Shown here: positions 15,532 through 23,861 of the stretch, in pieces | Layout: each line of letters begins with the position of its first letter | Numbering within the stretch: the first letter of the stretch is position 1 | NCBI RefSeq assembly: GCF_001445655.1 | Contig: NZ_LNBE01000003.1 | Coordinates: 1,036,530 to 1,100,529, forward strand | Direction of reading: 5' to 3' | DNA length: 64,000 nucleotides | DNA from: Streptomyces roseifaciens | GTDB taxonomy: Bacteria > Actinomycetota > Actinomycetes > Streptomycetales > Streptomycetaceae | Notes under the pieces: generated by a model | What the model saw: the letters and a program-made list of their open reading frames with translations, nothing else | What the model was told of the DNA's origin: nothing | Database searches by the model: none | Program-made: the position numbers and the translations under genes

Positions 15532-16989
15532 TTACTTCCCCTGGACACCCAGGCCCCTGGCGACCTGCAGGCCCAGGTCCTTGTGGACGCTGCGCCAGTA
15601 GTCGACGACGCGCTCCTTCGTCTCCGCCGTCACCTCGGGCGCCGAGGCGTGCGCGACGATGTTGGTCACCAGGTGCGCGCGGTCCGTGTCGGTCATGACC
15701 TTCTCCCACAGGGCCCGCGCCTGGACGAAGTCGTCGTCCTCGGCGTGGAGCCGGTGGGCGCTGCGGACGATCTCGCCGGTGACCTCGTAGTGCTCGCCGA
15801 CGAGCAGCATCGGGTCGGCGACCGGGCCGCCGAAGCTGTTGGGCGCGTACACCGGATCGCCCGGGTTTCCGTACCGCATGGACCCGTCGCGGTTGTAGGA
15901 GTGCACCGCGTTCTTCGGCCGGTTGACCGGCAGCTGCAGGTAGTTCGCGCCGATCCGGTAGCGGTGGGTGTCGGGGTAGCTGAACAGCCGCCCCTGCAGC
16001 ATCTTGTCCGGGGAGGGCGCCACGCCCGGCACCAGGTTCGACGGCTCGAAGGCTGCCTGCTCGACCTCGGCGAAGTAGTTCTCCGGGTTGCGGTTGAGGG
16101 TCAGGGTGCCGATGTCGATCGGCGGGTAGTCCTCGTGCGGCCAGATCTTGGTCAGGTCGAACGGGTTGAACCGGTAGTCCGCCGCGTCCTCGAAGGGCAT
16201 GACCTGCACCTGGAGGGTCCAGGTCGGGTGGTCGCCCTTCCTGATCGCCTGGTGGAGGTCCCGGATGTGGAAGTCCGGGTCGTCGGCGCCCGCGGCCGCC
16301 GCCTCGTCGTTGGTGAAGTTCCTGATGCCCTGGTCCGTCTTGAAGTGGTACTTCACCCAGAACTTCTCCCGGGCGGCGTTGTACCACAGGAACGTGTGGC
16401 TGCCGTAGCCGTTCATGTGCCGCCAGGAGAACGGGGTGCCGCGGTCGGACATCAGGATCGTGACCTGGTGCGCCGACTCCGGCGACAGCGTCCAGAAGTC
16501 CCACTGCATGTTGTTGTCGTGCAGGTGGTTGTCGGCACGCCGCTTCTGCGAGTGGATGAAGTCCGGGAACTTCTGCGGGTCGCGGATGAAGAAGATCGGC
16601 GTGTTGTTGCCGACGATGTCGTAGTTGCCCTCTTCGGTGTACAGCTTCACCGCGAAGCCGCGCGGGTCACGGGCCGTGTCCGCGAAGCCGAGCTCGCCGG
16701 CCACCGTCGAGAAGCGCAGGAACAGGTCCGTGCGCTTGCCGCGGCGGAAGACGTCGGCCTTGGTGTACTGGCTGACGTCCTCGGTGATCTCCAGGACTCC
16801 GTACGCGCCGCCGCCCTTGGCGTGCACGACCCGCTCGGGCACGCGCTCGCGGTCGAAGTGCGCGAGTTTCTGGATCAGGTAGTGGTCCTGCAGCAGCAGC
16901 GGGCCGTCGGCCCCCACGGACTGGGAGAACTCGTCGCTCGGTACCGGGATACCGCTGTCCGTGGTCGTCACGGGACGACTCTCGGTCAT
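15532..16989 (-). CDS. Monofunctional heme catalase, small-subunit clade
   Basis: Dismutates hydrogen peroxide in the cytoplasm. 485 aa, the usual length of small-subunit catalases. Distal histidine H56 in RVVHAKGGGAYG, the asparagine in NNTPIFFIRDP, and the proximal heme-ligand motif RLFSYPDTHRYR are all present. ATG 16989 is preceded by AAGGGAAAGTGCC. It heads a leftward group with the MBL-fold and MFS genes. No CatR/PerR-type regulator gene is adjacent. Confidence 0.95.
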   Translation of the reverse strand: MTESRPVTTTDSGIPVPSDEFSQSVGADGPLLLQDHYLIQKLAHFDRERVPERVVHAKGGGAYGVLEITEDVSQYTKADVFRRGKRTDLFLRFSTVAGELGFADTARDPRGFAVKLYTEEGNYDIVGNNTPIFFIRDPQKFPDFIHSQKRRADNHLHDNNMQWDFWTLSPESAHQVTILMSDRGTPFSWRHMNGYGSHTFLWYNAAREKFWVKYHFKTDQGIRNFTNDEAAAAGADDPDFHIRDLHQAIRKGDHPTWTLQVQVMPFEDAADYRFNPFDLTKIWPHEDYPPIDIGTLTLNRNPENYFAEVEQAAFEPSNLVPGVAPSPDKMLQGRLFSYPDTHRYRIGANYLQLPVNRPKNAVHSYNRDGSMRYGNPGDPVYAPNSFGGPVADPMLLVGEHYEVTGEIVRSAHRLHAEDDDFVQARALWEKVMTDTDRAHLVTNIVAHASAPEVTAETKERVVDYWRSVHKDLGLQVARGLGVQGK

Positions 16990-17047
16990 GGCACTTTCCC
17001 TTCGGTTGGCGGTTGGTCTGTGCGGCGGACGTCGGCACAACGCCCCT

Positions 17048-17079
17048 GAGCGGCACAGCCCGTGGGGGCTGTGCCGCTC
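17048..17079 (-). terminator. Strong hairpin after the methyltransferase gene
   Basis: A perfect 14-bp stem (17048-17061 with 17066-17079) with a GTGG loop, 17 bases downstream of the methyltransferase stop on the minus strand. It has no U-tract, as is common in Streptomyces. It should isolate the carrier-protein operon from the catalase gene. Confidence 0.85.
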
Positions 17080-17095
17080 GGCGCAGGGGCCGTGA

Positions 17096-17914
17096 CTAGG
17101 CGAGTTCCGCGCGGAGCAGCCAGTTGCGCGGCACTCCCTTGACCTCGCGGGGCTGGACGGCGTAGGGCCAGCGGCCCTCGCCCGCACCGGGCTCGCCGGG
17201 CTCCTTGAGCTCCCGTACGGTCCAGCCGGTGCCGGCCATGAACTCCTCGGGCTCGTCGGTCCCGAAGAGCCAGGGGATGCCGTCCTCGTTGAGGGAGGAC
17301 AGGAAGATCTGGGTGGCGGGGCTGCGCAGCAGCGTCCTGCTCAGGATGTCCACCGACACCCAGCTGCCCGGGGCGGAGTTGGCCGCGAAGGTGCGCATCA
17401 GCGTGGCGGACTGCTCCTCGGTCAGGAAGAACAGCAGGGCCTCGGGGATCCACAGCGTGGGCAGGGAGGGGTCGAAGCCGGCGGCGCGCAGCGACGCGGA
17501 CCAGTCGCCCGCCAGGTCCGCCCCGACGCGCTGGAGCTTGACGGTCGGCGTGGGGGAGCCGAGCTGGGCGAGGCGCTTCTCCTTCTCGTCGATCAGCGCC
17601 TGGTGGTCGACCTCGAACACGGTGACGTCGTCCGGGAGGCTCAGCCGGTAGGCGCGCGTGTCCATGCCGGCCGCGATCAGCACGACCTGCCGGATGCCGC
17701 TTCCCACGAGATCGTTGATGGCGTCGTCGAGGTAGCGGGTGCGGACGGCCACGAACTCGACGAGCCCGCCGCCGCCGTAGTGGTCGAGCAGCTCGAATCC
17801 GCGCGGCGCGGCGAGCGCCCGGGCCAGCGGGTCGTTGAACAGCGCGTCGCTCCGCTCGCTCTCCAGGGCGCGGGCGGCCGCAGTCCACTGCGACGTGTAG
17901 GACACGGTCTCCAT
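17096..17914 (-). CDS. SAM-dependent methyltransferase, PPM/LCMT (carboxyl methyltransferase-like) family
   Basis: Class I methyltransferase, 272 aa. VRTRYLDDAI and the SAM-binding VLIAAGMDTRAYRL are diagnostic for the TIGR00027 / leucine-carboxyl-methyltransferase-like family, with EVDHQ at the end of strand 2. In natural-product loci such enzymes methylate carboxylates or hydroxyls. ATG 17914-17912 with GGAG about 9 bases upstream; upstream codons in the same frame lack a site. It is the last gene of the leftward carrier-protein operon, 29 bases after the MaoC gene. Methylation of the oxidised, carrier-bound or released amino acid is inference. Confidence 0.85.
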   Translation of the reverse strand: METVSYTSQWTAAARALESERSDALFNDPLARALAAPRGFELLDHYGGGGLVEFVAVRTRYLDDAINDLVGSGIRQVVLIAAGMDTRAYRLSLPDDVTVFEVDHQALIDEKEKRLAQLGSPTPTVKLQRVGADLAGDWSASLRAAGFDPSLPTLWIPEALLFFLTEEQSATLMRTFAANSAPGSWVSVDILSRTLLRSPATQIFLSSLNEDGIPWLFGTDEPEEFMAGTGWTVRELKEPGEPGAGEGRWPYAVQPREVKGVPRNWLLRAELA

Positions 17915-17943
17915 GACAGGCTCCGTTCTCGGGATGGTCTGGT

Positions 17944-18414
17944 TCAGGAGTTCTTGGGCCGGCACCGGAACCGGGCGTTCAAGATCAGGGTCAGCACTTC
18001 GGTCCCGTCCGCGTTCAGCAGGCGTCCGCGGTTGCGGACGATGCGGAAGTCGGGCGCGGAGAGGGAGGGGAGGGAGCCGAGGATCTCGCACGTGCCGTTC
18101 AGCACGTCACCCGGCCGGACCGGGTGCAGGAAGCGCACTTCGTCCACCCCGGGCGAGCCCTCGACCGTGCCCGCGGCCGCGGCGTCGGGCAGCAGCGTCG
18201 TCACGTACAGGCGCATCCAGATCGCCGCGGTGTTCCAGCCGCTGGCGATCAGGCCGCCGAAGGCGGAGGCGCGCCCCGCCTCCTCGTCGACGTGGTACGG
18301 CTGCGGGTCGTAGGTGCGGCCGAAGGCGGTGATCTCCTCGGCCGTCACCTTGTGCGTCCCGAGGTCGTGGCGCGTCCCGGTCTCGTAGTCCTCGGCGTGG
18401 AGGAAGCGACCCAT
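17944..18414 (-). CDS. MaoC-like hot-dog fold (R)-hydratase/dehydratase
   Basis: 156-aa hot-dog protein with the hydratase-2 pattern YDPQPYHVDEEAG (Asp and His in the D-x-x-P-x-H arrangement), followed by GLIASGWNTAAIWMRL. Such enzymes add or remove water across an acyl-thioester double bond, normally on CoA or ACP. Its ATG overlaps the carrier-protein stop by one base (TGATG), so the two are translated together and the carrier-bound thioester is a plausible substrate. The closest relatives I recall are annotated only as MaoC dehydratases, so its real chemistry here is open. Confidence 0.85.
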   Translation of the reverse strand: MGRFLHAEDYETGTRHDLGTHKVTAEEITAFGRTYDPQPYHVDEEAGRASAFGGLIASGWNTAAIWMRLYVTTLLPDAAAAGTVEGSPGVDEVRFLHPVRPGDVLNGTCEILGSLPSLSAPDFRIVRNRGRLLNADGTEVLTLILNARFRCRPKNS

Positions 18415-18653
18415 CAGAAGTACTTCCGCTCGATGGCCTCCAGCGTGCGGAAGTCGGCGAGGTCGATGGCCTCGTGGTCGATCTCCTTCCCGCTGGCCTC
18501 CTCGACCGTCAGGACGAACTCGACGAAGGAGAGGGAGTCGACGAGGCGGGAGCCGATGAGGTCCTCGTCCGGGGCGATGGAGGTGCGCTCGGGGTGCTTG
18601 GCCAGCAGCCAGTTGCGCACGGCGTCAACGTTGGACGAGGTCTTGCTGGGCAT
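18414..18653 (-). CDS. Stand-alone acyl/peptidyl carrier protein
   Basis: 79-aa carrier protein with the phosphopantetheine attachment motif LVDSLSF, Ser40 being the attachment residue, and typical four-helix spacing. ATG with GAGGAATTCC directly upstream. Its start lies inside the last 29 bases of the PPTase gene. A dedicated amino acid ligase and a dedicated PPTase are encoded immediately upstream, so this protein most likely carries an aminoacyl rather than a fatty acyl group. Confidence 0.92.
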   Translation of the reverse strand: MPSKTSSNVDAVRNWLLAKHPERTSIAPDEDLIGSRLVDSLSFVEFVLTVEEASGKEIDHEAIDLADFRTLEAIERKYF

Positions 18654-19065
18654 GGAATTCCTCCTCTAGTGGGGGGTGTCCCGTCGCGCCGGCCGCGACG
18701 GCGACGGCGAACTGTTCTTCGTGGGAGATGCTGATGTCGATCGCCTCGATGCCGGCCTCGGCGGCCCACCGGCTCGCCGGTCCGGTGAGCCGGACGCAGG
18801 GCCATTCGCCGGGGCTCTTCAGCACCTCGATGGACTGCCAGGGAAGCGGCTGGCCGGTGACGTGGAGGAGCTTGAAGACCGCCTCCTTGGCCGCGAGCCG
18901 GCCGGCCACTCCGTGGACGTCCCATCCGGAGGTGAACCGGCTCAGCTCCGCTTCCGCGGGGGTGAGCATCAGGTGCAGCAGCCGGCCGTCGTCGGCATCG
19001 GCCATGGTCCGTACGCGGGACAGGGGGACGAGGTCCACCCCGACCCGGATCGCGGTTCCGCTCAC
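18625..19065 (-). CDS. AcpS-type 4'-phosphopantetheinyl transferase
   Basis: Installs the phosphopantetheine arm on a carrier protein. 146 aa, the length of the AcpS family. The N-terminal VGVDLVPLSRV contains the Mg-binding Asp, and GRLAAKEAVFKLL holds the catalytic Glu-Lys signature. The GTG start overlaps the ligase stop as GTGA; the 3' end overlaps the carrier-protein gene by 29 bases. Lodged between ligase and carrier protein, it is probably dedicated to that carrier rather than to primary fatty acid synthesis. Confidence 0.9.
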   Translation of the reverse strand: MSGTAIRVGVDLVPLSRVRTMADADDGRLLHLMLTPAEAELSRFTSGWDVHGVAGRLAAKEAVFKLLHVTGQPLPWQSIEVLKSPGEWPCVRLTGPASRWAAEAGIEAIDISISHEEQFAVAVAAGATGHPPLEEEFHAQQDLVQR

Positions 19066-19895
19066 GAGGCCGCGGCGTTGACGACCGCGCGGGCGCGCTG
19101 CAGATCGCCGTCGAACCGGTCGCTCAGCACCGCGAGCCACCGTTCGAGGCCGAAGGCGACGCATCCCGTGAAGGCGTTCTCGCCCGTGCCTTCGACCGTG
19201 ATGCGGCACCGCTCGCCGAAGAAGTTGCGGTGGGTGTTGACCGAGGCGATGGCCAGGCCGTCGGCCTGGAACTCGTGCTTGACCGGGCTGAGCCGCTGCA
19301 GGAGGGCACGGCCGCTGTCGCGCTCGAAGAACGGGTCCGTGGCCGCCTCCTTGTTCAGCTCCAGGCCGAGGTTCTTCGCGAACTCCTCGATCCGGTCCGT
19401 GAAGCGGGCGATGACCTGCTGGGTGTGCTCGAAGGAGCCGATGGCCACGATCTCCCGCATCTGGAAGCTGAGCAGCCGCCTCAGTCCCTCGTACTTCTCC
19501 TCGTTGCGGAAGCACCGGTTGATCAGGGTGATGGTGGTCTCGGGGGCCACCGACCGGTTCTCGAAGTAGAGGTAGGCGCCGTAGCAGCTGGAGTGCGGCA
19601 GGCCCAGGAACGACGGGCCGACGTCGCCGCTGGCGAAGGAGCCCTCCACCGGCGCCGGCGGGGCACCGGTCACGTCCAGCGGACCGCCGACGAACTGCAG
19701 GTGCGGGAAGTTCTCGTAGACGTCGAACTTCTCCAGGTCGCTGAGCGGATAGACGGGCGGCGGCATGATCTCCCGCGCGCCGGCCTCGTCGGCCCAGCCG
19801 GTGATGGTGCGGTCCAGATCGCGCAGCAGGTCGGTCTGGTCGGGGCCGAGGATGGTGAGGGCACCGCCCTGGGCCGTCGAGATCGTCGCGGTCAC
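19062..19895 (-). CDS. Amino acid:[carrier protein] ligase, class II aminoacyl-tRNA-synthetase-like
   Basis: Activates an amino acid with ATP and transfers it to a carrier-protein phosphopantetheine instead of tRNA. 277 aa; a bare class II catalytic core without a tRNA-binding domain. Motif 2 is NRCFRNEEKYEGLRRLLSF and motif 3 is GCVAFGLERW. C104, E148 and C245 have the spacing of the Cys-Glu-Cys zinc site described for the Bradyrhizobium ligases related to atypical seryl-tRNA synthetases. GTG start overlaps the oxygenase stop as GTGA. Known relatives prefer glycine or alanine; specificity here is unknown. Carrier protein and PPTase follow directly. Confidence 0.9.
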   Translation of the reverse strand: MTATISTAQGGALTILGPDQTDLLRDLDRTITGWADEAGAREIMPPPVYPLSDLEKFDVYENFPHLQFVGGPLDVTGAPPAPVEGSFASGDVGPSFLGLPHSSCYGAYLYFENRSVAPETTITLINRCFRNEEKYEGLRRLLSFQMREIVAIGSFEHTQQVIARFTDRIEEFAKNLGLELNKEAATDPFFERDSGRALLQRLSPVKHEFQADGLAIASVNTHRNFFGERCRITVEGTGENAFTGCVAFGLERWLAVLSDRFDGDLQRARAVVNAAAS

Positions 19896-20812
19896 GCCTC
19901 CCCCTGTCCCACTGACGCCCGGGAGACGTTCAGGTCCCGGTCCTGCAGAATCCCGGTCTTGACCAGGTAGTTCAGGGGCTTGCGGAACACCTGCTGCTGG
20001 AACTCCGCGCTGCGCGGGGAGGCCAGCAGGCGCCGTCGTACGGCGAACGGCTCGGGAATTCCGGCGTCCCGGTAGACCTGCGGGTTGAACAGCGACTCGA
20101 AGCTGTAGTTCAGGTAGCGCTTGAGGTACTCCCGCACCTGGCGGAGTTCCTCTTCCGAGGCCTTCGCCTTCAAGTCCTTGAAGAGCAGGGAGACCAGTTC
20201 GCGGCCGAAGGCGATGTGCCGCGACTCGTCCTGGTGGTGAATGCGGTTGACCGCACGGATGGTGTCGTGCAGTCGCTCGTCGGCCGCCATCGTGCTGTTG
20301 AAGTGGTCGACCAGTTCCTCGAAGAGGAGGATGCGGACGAACACCAGGAAGCTGGCGGCCTCGTCGGACCAAGTGTTTCCCTGACCGGCCGGTTCCAGCT
20401 GCCGGTAGATCTTCTCGCCGTAGCGCAGACAGAACTCGGCGAAGAACCACATGTGCTCGTTCTCTTCGCCTATGAAGTGGTGAAAGAACTCCGACGGAAT
20501 CTCGAAGCCCCGGGTGTGGATGCGCCTGGTCACCTCGACGATGAGCTCGCGGATTCCGTCCACATTGAGGCTGTAGAAATTGATGCTCTCGTACCGGGAA
20601 AGGCGGTGGAGCTGTTCCTGGTCGAGTTCGGAGGCGACGTCGGTGCCGTAGGTGGTCGTGAGTTCGGGACTCATCCACCACCGGTTCTCCGGCAGGGAAT
20701 CCGGCCAGTCGAACATCCGGTAGGGGTTGTAGTAGTCCTCGACCGATTTGCGGTTCAGACGTTCCAGGATCTCCTGGAATCGGTCGTCCTTGCTGATCAG
20801 CTCGCTGATCAT
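19892..20812 (-). CDS. AurF/CmlI-type di-iron oxygenase
   Basis: Ferritin-like di-iron enzyme, 306 aa, of the family of p-aminobenzoate N-oxygenase AurF and chloramphenicol N-oxygenase CmlI, which oxidise amines to hydroxylamine, nitroso or nitro groups. Iron-ligand motifs: GEENEH (E117, H120), LLFEELVDH (E165/E166) and HHQDESRH (H192, E196, H199). ATG with AGGAGGTAGG upstream; first gene of the leftward operon. Its 5' half uses visibly more A/T-ending codons than neighbours, hinting at transfer. N-oxygenation of the amino acid loaded by the next gene product is the simplest model; C-hydroxylation is an alternative. Confidence 0.88.
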   Translation of the reverse strand: MISELISKDDRFQEILERLNRKSVEDYYNPYRMFDWPDSLPENRWWMSPELTTTYGTDVASELDQEQLHRLSRYESINFYSLNVDGIRELIVEVTRRIHTRGFEIPSEFFHHFIGEENEHMWFFAEFCLRYGEKIYRQLEPAGQGNTWSDEAASFLVFVRILLFEELVDHFNSTMAADERLHDTIRAVNRIHHQDESRHIAFGRELVSLLFKDLKAKASEEELRQVREYLKRYLNYSFESLFNPQVYRDAGIPEPFAVRRRLLASPRSAEFQQQVFRKPLNYLVKTGILQDRDLNVSRASVGQGEA

Positions 20813-21175
20813 CCTACCTCCTGCTGTCCGGGGGGCGGTTGATCAATGTAGGGCGACAGTTCCACGCGTTCCGTGAACGGTCCAATAAAACCGCTCTATA
20901 GATCAAATAGATGATCGCTAAGAGGGCAGGCGGGAGGCCTTTCCGGGGCCCTTCGAGTGGTGTGGGTCACAGGGTGGGGGCGGGTCGGGGGCGGGAAAGT
21001 GCCCGGTATGGGCCGATAGGTGAGCCGTGCCGGCCCCGGCCGGGCCTCGCCCGTCAACGGCCTGTATCTGCTGCAGCGTTGTTGACCCGGCTTGGATCAC
21101 GGTTGCTACACTCGTGAAGCACCCGGAAAACAACTTTCGTATGGCAATGCCCAGTTCAGGCGGGAGGTCGTGTGC
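20813..21175. promoter_or_regulatory. Divergent regulatory region between oxygenase operon and LysR gene
   Basis: A 363-base gap with an AT-rich island at about 20880-20920, unusual for this genome. It contains the palindrome TTGATCAA (20839-20846) and a loose dyad TAGATCAAATAGATGATC (20899-20916), candidate LysR sites. A possible promoter for the LysR gene is TTGACC (21082-21087), a 19-base spacer, then TACACT (21107-21112). No further gene is seen. Confidence 0.5.
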
Positions 21176-22123
21176 GTGCGGGGTGACGAGGAGCCTTTAC
21201 TGAGCCTCTCCGGTCTGCTGCGCCGCCTGGAGTACTTCGTCGCGGTGGCCGACGAGCTCCATCTGGGGAGGGCGGCCCGGCGCTGCGGGGTGAGCCAGCC
21301 CACCCTCTCGCACCAGATGAAGGTGCTGGAGAAGGAGCTGGGCGCCGAGCTGCTGAGCCGCGGCAGCCGCCGGATAGCACTGACCGCGTCGGGCAAGGCA
21401 CTTCAGGAGGAGGCGCCGCGGCTCCTGCAGTGCACGTACTCGATCAAGGCGCGGATCCAGCAGGCGGCCGCGGAGAGCAGACGCCCTATACGGGTCGTTT
21501 TCAGCCGCTCGGGACACGCCCTGCGCCAGCGGGAGATGGTCGCGGAATTCCGCGAGCGCAACGCCGTCCCGGTCTCCGTCGAATCCGGCTGGTCGGAGCG
21601 GAACATCAATCTGGTGCGCGCCGGACAGGCCGACTTCGCGTTCGTCAGGCCGCCCGTCGAGGCGGACGACCTGCGGATGGCGGTGGTGGGGGACGTGGAA
21701 CTGGTCAAGCTCCTTCCGGGGGGCGCCGCCGCCGACCGCGTCGCGGAGGAGCAGGCCGCCGGGGAGCTTCCGCTGATCATGTGGCCCCGGTCGCTCGCCC
21801 CCGGGCTCTACGACAAGGTCCTGGACTTCGTCAGCCACGAGCGGTCCCCGCAGGTCGCCTGGGAAGAGCCCGACTACATCAACGTGGCCGCGGCCGTGGC
21901 CTCGGGCGCCGGCGTGTCGTACATGGACCGCGGCATCGCCGAATGGATGAGCCTCAGCGCCGACCTGCGCGTGCGTCCGCTGGGACTGCCCGAGCCCCGC
22001 ACGGACATCGCCGTGGTCTGGCGCTACGACCAGGACCAGGAGCTGGCCTCGCGGTTCGTCGCCGCGTGCTGCCGGATCGGGTACGCCGACAGCGGCGCGG
22101 ACCGCGGCTGCCTGGTGCGCTGA
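21176..22123 (+). CDS. LysR-family transcriptional regulator
   Basis: 315-aa regulator with an N-terminal winged helix-turn-helix (LRRLEYFVAVADELHLGRAA then CGVSQPTLSHQMKVLEKELG) and a LysR-type effector domain. The GTG at 21176 was chosen because GGAGG lies 8 bases upstream; a GTG at 21170 is too close to it, and the ORF is open to 21092. Divergent from the oxygenase/carrier-protein operon, it is the likely local regulator of that operon and possibly of itself. Ligand unknown. Confidence 0.9.
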   Translation: MRGDEEPLLSLSGLLRRLEYFVAVADELHLGRAARRCGVSQPTLSHQMKVLEKELGAELLSRGSRRIALTASGKALQEEAPRLLQCTYSIKARIQQAAAESRRPIRVVFSRSGHALRQREMVAEFRERNAVPVSVESGWSERNINLVRAGQADFAFVRPPVEADDLRMAVVGDVELVKLLPGGAAADRVAEEQAAGELPLIMWPRSLAPGLYDKVLDFVSHERSPQVAWEEPDYINVAAAVASGAGVSYMDRGIAEWMSLSADLRVRPLGLPEPRTDIAVVWRYDQDQELASRFVAACCRIGYADSGADRGCLVR

Positions 22124-22180
22124 GGAACCGTCGCCTTTCCTCCGCGGGGCGGAGCCGTCCGAACCTGAAGGAGAACTCCT

Positions 22181-22489
22181 ATGAACTGCTACGACTGCCA
22201 CGCCGCCGAGGGCGCCGACACCCCTGCGGTCGCCGTCTGCCACGGCTGCAACTCCGGCCTCTGCCCCGACCACCTCCGCATGACCCGCCCGGTGCTGCAC
22301 CGCCCGAACGGCATGGGCGTCTCCCACGGCCCCACCCCGGCCCGGCAGATCCTGTGCGTCACCTGCCACGCCGCCCGGACCGGCGTGCCCGCCCCGTCGG
22401 CGGCGCGGTGCGATGCTCCCGTGCCGGCCGTACCGGGGCCGGGTCCCGCGGGTGCCCGCGGAGCCGCGGAGTGTCCCGCAGAGGCCTGA
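22181..22489 (+). CDS. DUF2180 cysteine-rich small protein
   Basis: 102-aa protein with zinc-ribbon-like cysteine pairs: C3/C6 in NCYDC, C20/C23 in VCHGC, C28 with H31, and C59/C62 in CVTCH. This matches the actinobacterial DUF2180 family, of unknown function. The last 35 residues are Pro/Ala/Gly-rich. ATG preceded by GAAGGAGAACTCCT. It follows the LysR gene by 57 bases and may share its transcript. Confidence 0.8.
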   Translation: MNCYDCHAAEGADTPAVAVCHGCNSGLCPDHLRMTRPVLHRPNGMGVSHGPTPARQILCVTCHAARTGVPAPSAARCDAPVPAVPGPGPAGARGAAECPAEA

Positions 22490-22553
22490 CCCGGGGCGGG
22501 CCGGTACCGCCGTGTAGCGTCGGGATCACAGGGTTCGGGGCGGGGAGGACGGC

Positions 22554-23663
22554 ATGGCGGACGGCGGCGGACGGCTCGGGCGGGCCGGAGGGCACGGGCA
22601 CGCCGGGGAGGCCGGGCGGCTCGGCCGGCGAGGGCTCCTCGCGTACATCGGCTCGTTCACGGAGGCCGGCGGCCGGGGGATCACGGTCGCGCGGACCGAC
22701 CCCGGCACGGGCGCGCTGACGCTCCTGGGCTCCACGGACGCCGTGCCGAACCCCTCCTTCCTCGCCCTCTCGCCGGGGGCCGACGTGCTGTACGCGGTGA
22801 GCGAGACCGACGAGGGAGCCGCCGCGGCGTTCTCCCTGGCCGATCCCGTACGGCCCGAGCTGCTCGGACCGCCGGTGCCCGTACGCGGCGACGGCCCCAC
22901 GCACCTGGCCGTCACCGGCAGCCACCTGTTCACCGCCAACTACGGATCGGGCAGTGTCAGCGCCCTCCCGGTCCGTACGGGCGGCGGGCCGAGCGCCCCG
23001 GCCGCGGTCATGGCCCACCGGGGCGGCGGCCCGGACGCCGACCGGCAGAAGAGCCCGCACGCCCACGCCGTCGTCCCCGACCCCTCGGGCGGCAGGCTCC
23101 TGGCCGTGGACCTCGGCACGGACTCGGTGTGGACGTACGCCCTCGACCCGGTGACCGGTCTGCCGCGGCTCCACGGGGAGACGCCTCTCCGGCCGGGCAC
23201 GGGGCCCCGGCACCTCGCCTTCTCCCCGGTGACCGACCGCGTCTACGTGCTGAACGAGCTGGCCCCGAGCGTGACGGTCTGCCGCTGGAACGGCGCGGAA
23301 GGGGTGCTCGAACCGCTCGGCGAGACGCGGGTCCTGCCTCCGGGCGAGGGCGTGCGGACGTACCCCTCCGCACCGGTGGTCTCCGCCGACGGGCGGTTCC
23401 TGTGGACGGCCAACCGCGGCCACGACAGCATCTCGGTCCTGACTCTCGACGCGTCCGGGGACATCGTCGGACTCCCCGAGGTCGTCGGCTGCGGAGGCGT
23501 CTGGCCGCGGGACCTGACGCTGCACCCGTCGGGCCGCCACCTGTACGCCGCCAACGAGCGGTCCGGCGACGTCACCTGGTTCGCCGTGGACCCCGAGACC
23601 GGGACGCCGCGGTTCGCGGGCTCGGTCCCCGTGCCGGCGGCGTCCTGCGTGATCTTCGCCTGA
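22554..23663 (+). CDS. Lactonase-family seven-bladed beta-propeller protein (Pgl-like)
   Basis: 369-aa member of the lactonase family that includes YbhE-type 6-phosphogluconolactonase. Repeating blades show motifs such as PNPSFLALSP, GPRHLAFSP, WTANRGHDSI and PRDLTLHPSGRHLYAANE. The first 35 residues are Gly/Arg-rich and not propeller-like, so the true start could be internal, near the LLAYIGSFTE strand. No signal peptide is convincing. It stands alone, followed by a strong terminator. Substrate unproven. Confidence 0.82.
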   Translation: MADGGGRLGRAGGHGHAGEAGRLGRRGLLAYIGSFTEAGGRGITVARTDPGTGALTLLGSTDAVPNPSFLALSPGADVLYAVSETDEGAAAAFSLADPVRPELLGPPVPVRGDGPTHLAVTGSHLFTANYGSGSVSALPVRTGGGPSAPAAVMAHRGGGPDADRQKSPHAHAVVPDPSGGRLLAVDLGTDSVWTYALDPVTGLPRLHGETPLRPGTGPRHLAFSPVTDRVYVLNELAPSVTVCRWNGAEGVLEPLGETRVLPPGEGVRTYPSAPVVSADGRFLWTANRGHDSISVLTLDASGDIVGLPEVVGCGGVWPRDLTLHPSGRHLYAANERSGDVTWFAVDPETGTPRFAGSVPVPAASCVIFA

Positions 23664-23736
23664 GGCGGCGGCGGGAGCCTCGCCCGGGACGGCGGCGGGC
23701 GCGCGGCGGCAGTGGCCGGACGGGCCCGGAACGGCC

Positions 23737-23770
23737 GAAGAGGGGCCCCGCATCGCGGGAGCCCCTCTTC
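23737..23770. terminator. Bidirectional terminator hairpin
   Basis: Stem GAAGAGGGGC (23737-23746) pairs with GCCCCTCTTC (23761-23770), extended by an inner CCCG/CGGG pair. It sits between the convergent lactonase and CbiX-like genes and can serve both. Confidence 0.8.
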
Positions 23771-23861
23771 CGGGAAACAGAGAACAAAGGTGGAGCGGGC
23801 GGGCTGAACGGTCAGACAGTCACGGCACGGTCCGATCGCCCGGCCCCGCCGGTCGTACGCG

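Noticed and set aside
17944..18653. Type II fatty acid or polyketide synthase fragment
   Set aside because: No ketosynthase, malonyl transferase or ketoreductase is nearby; the carrier protein is bound to an amino acid ligase instead.
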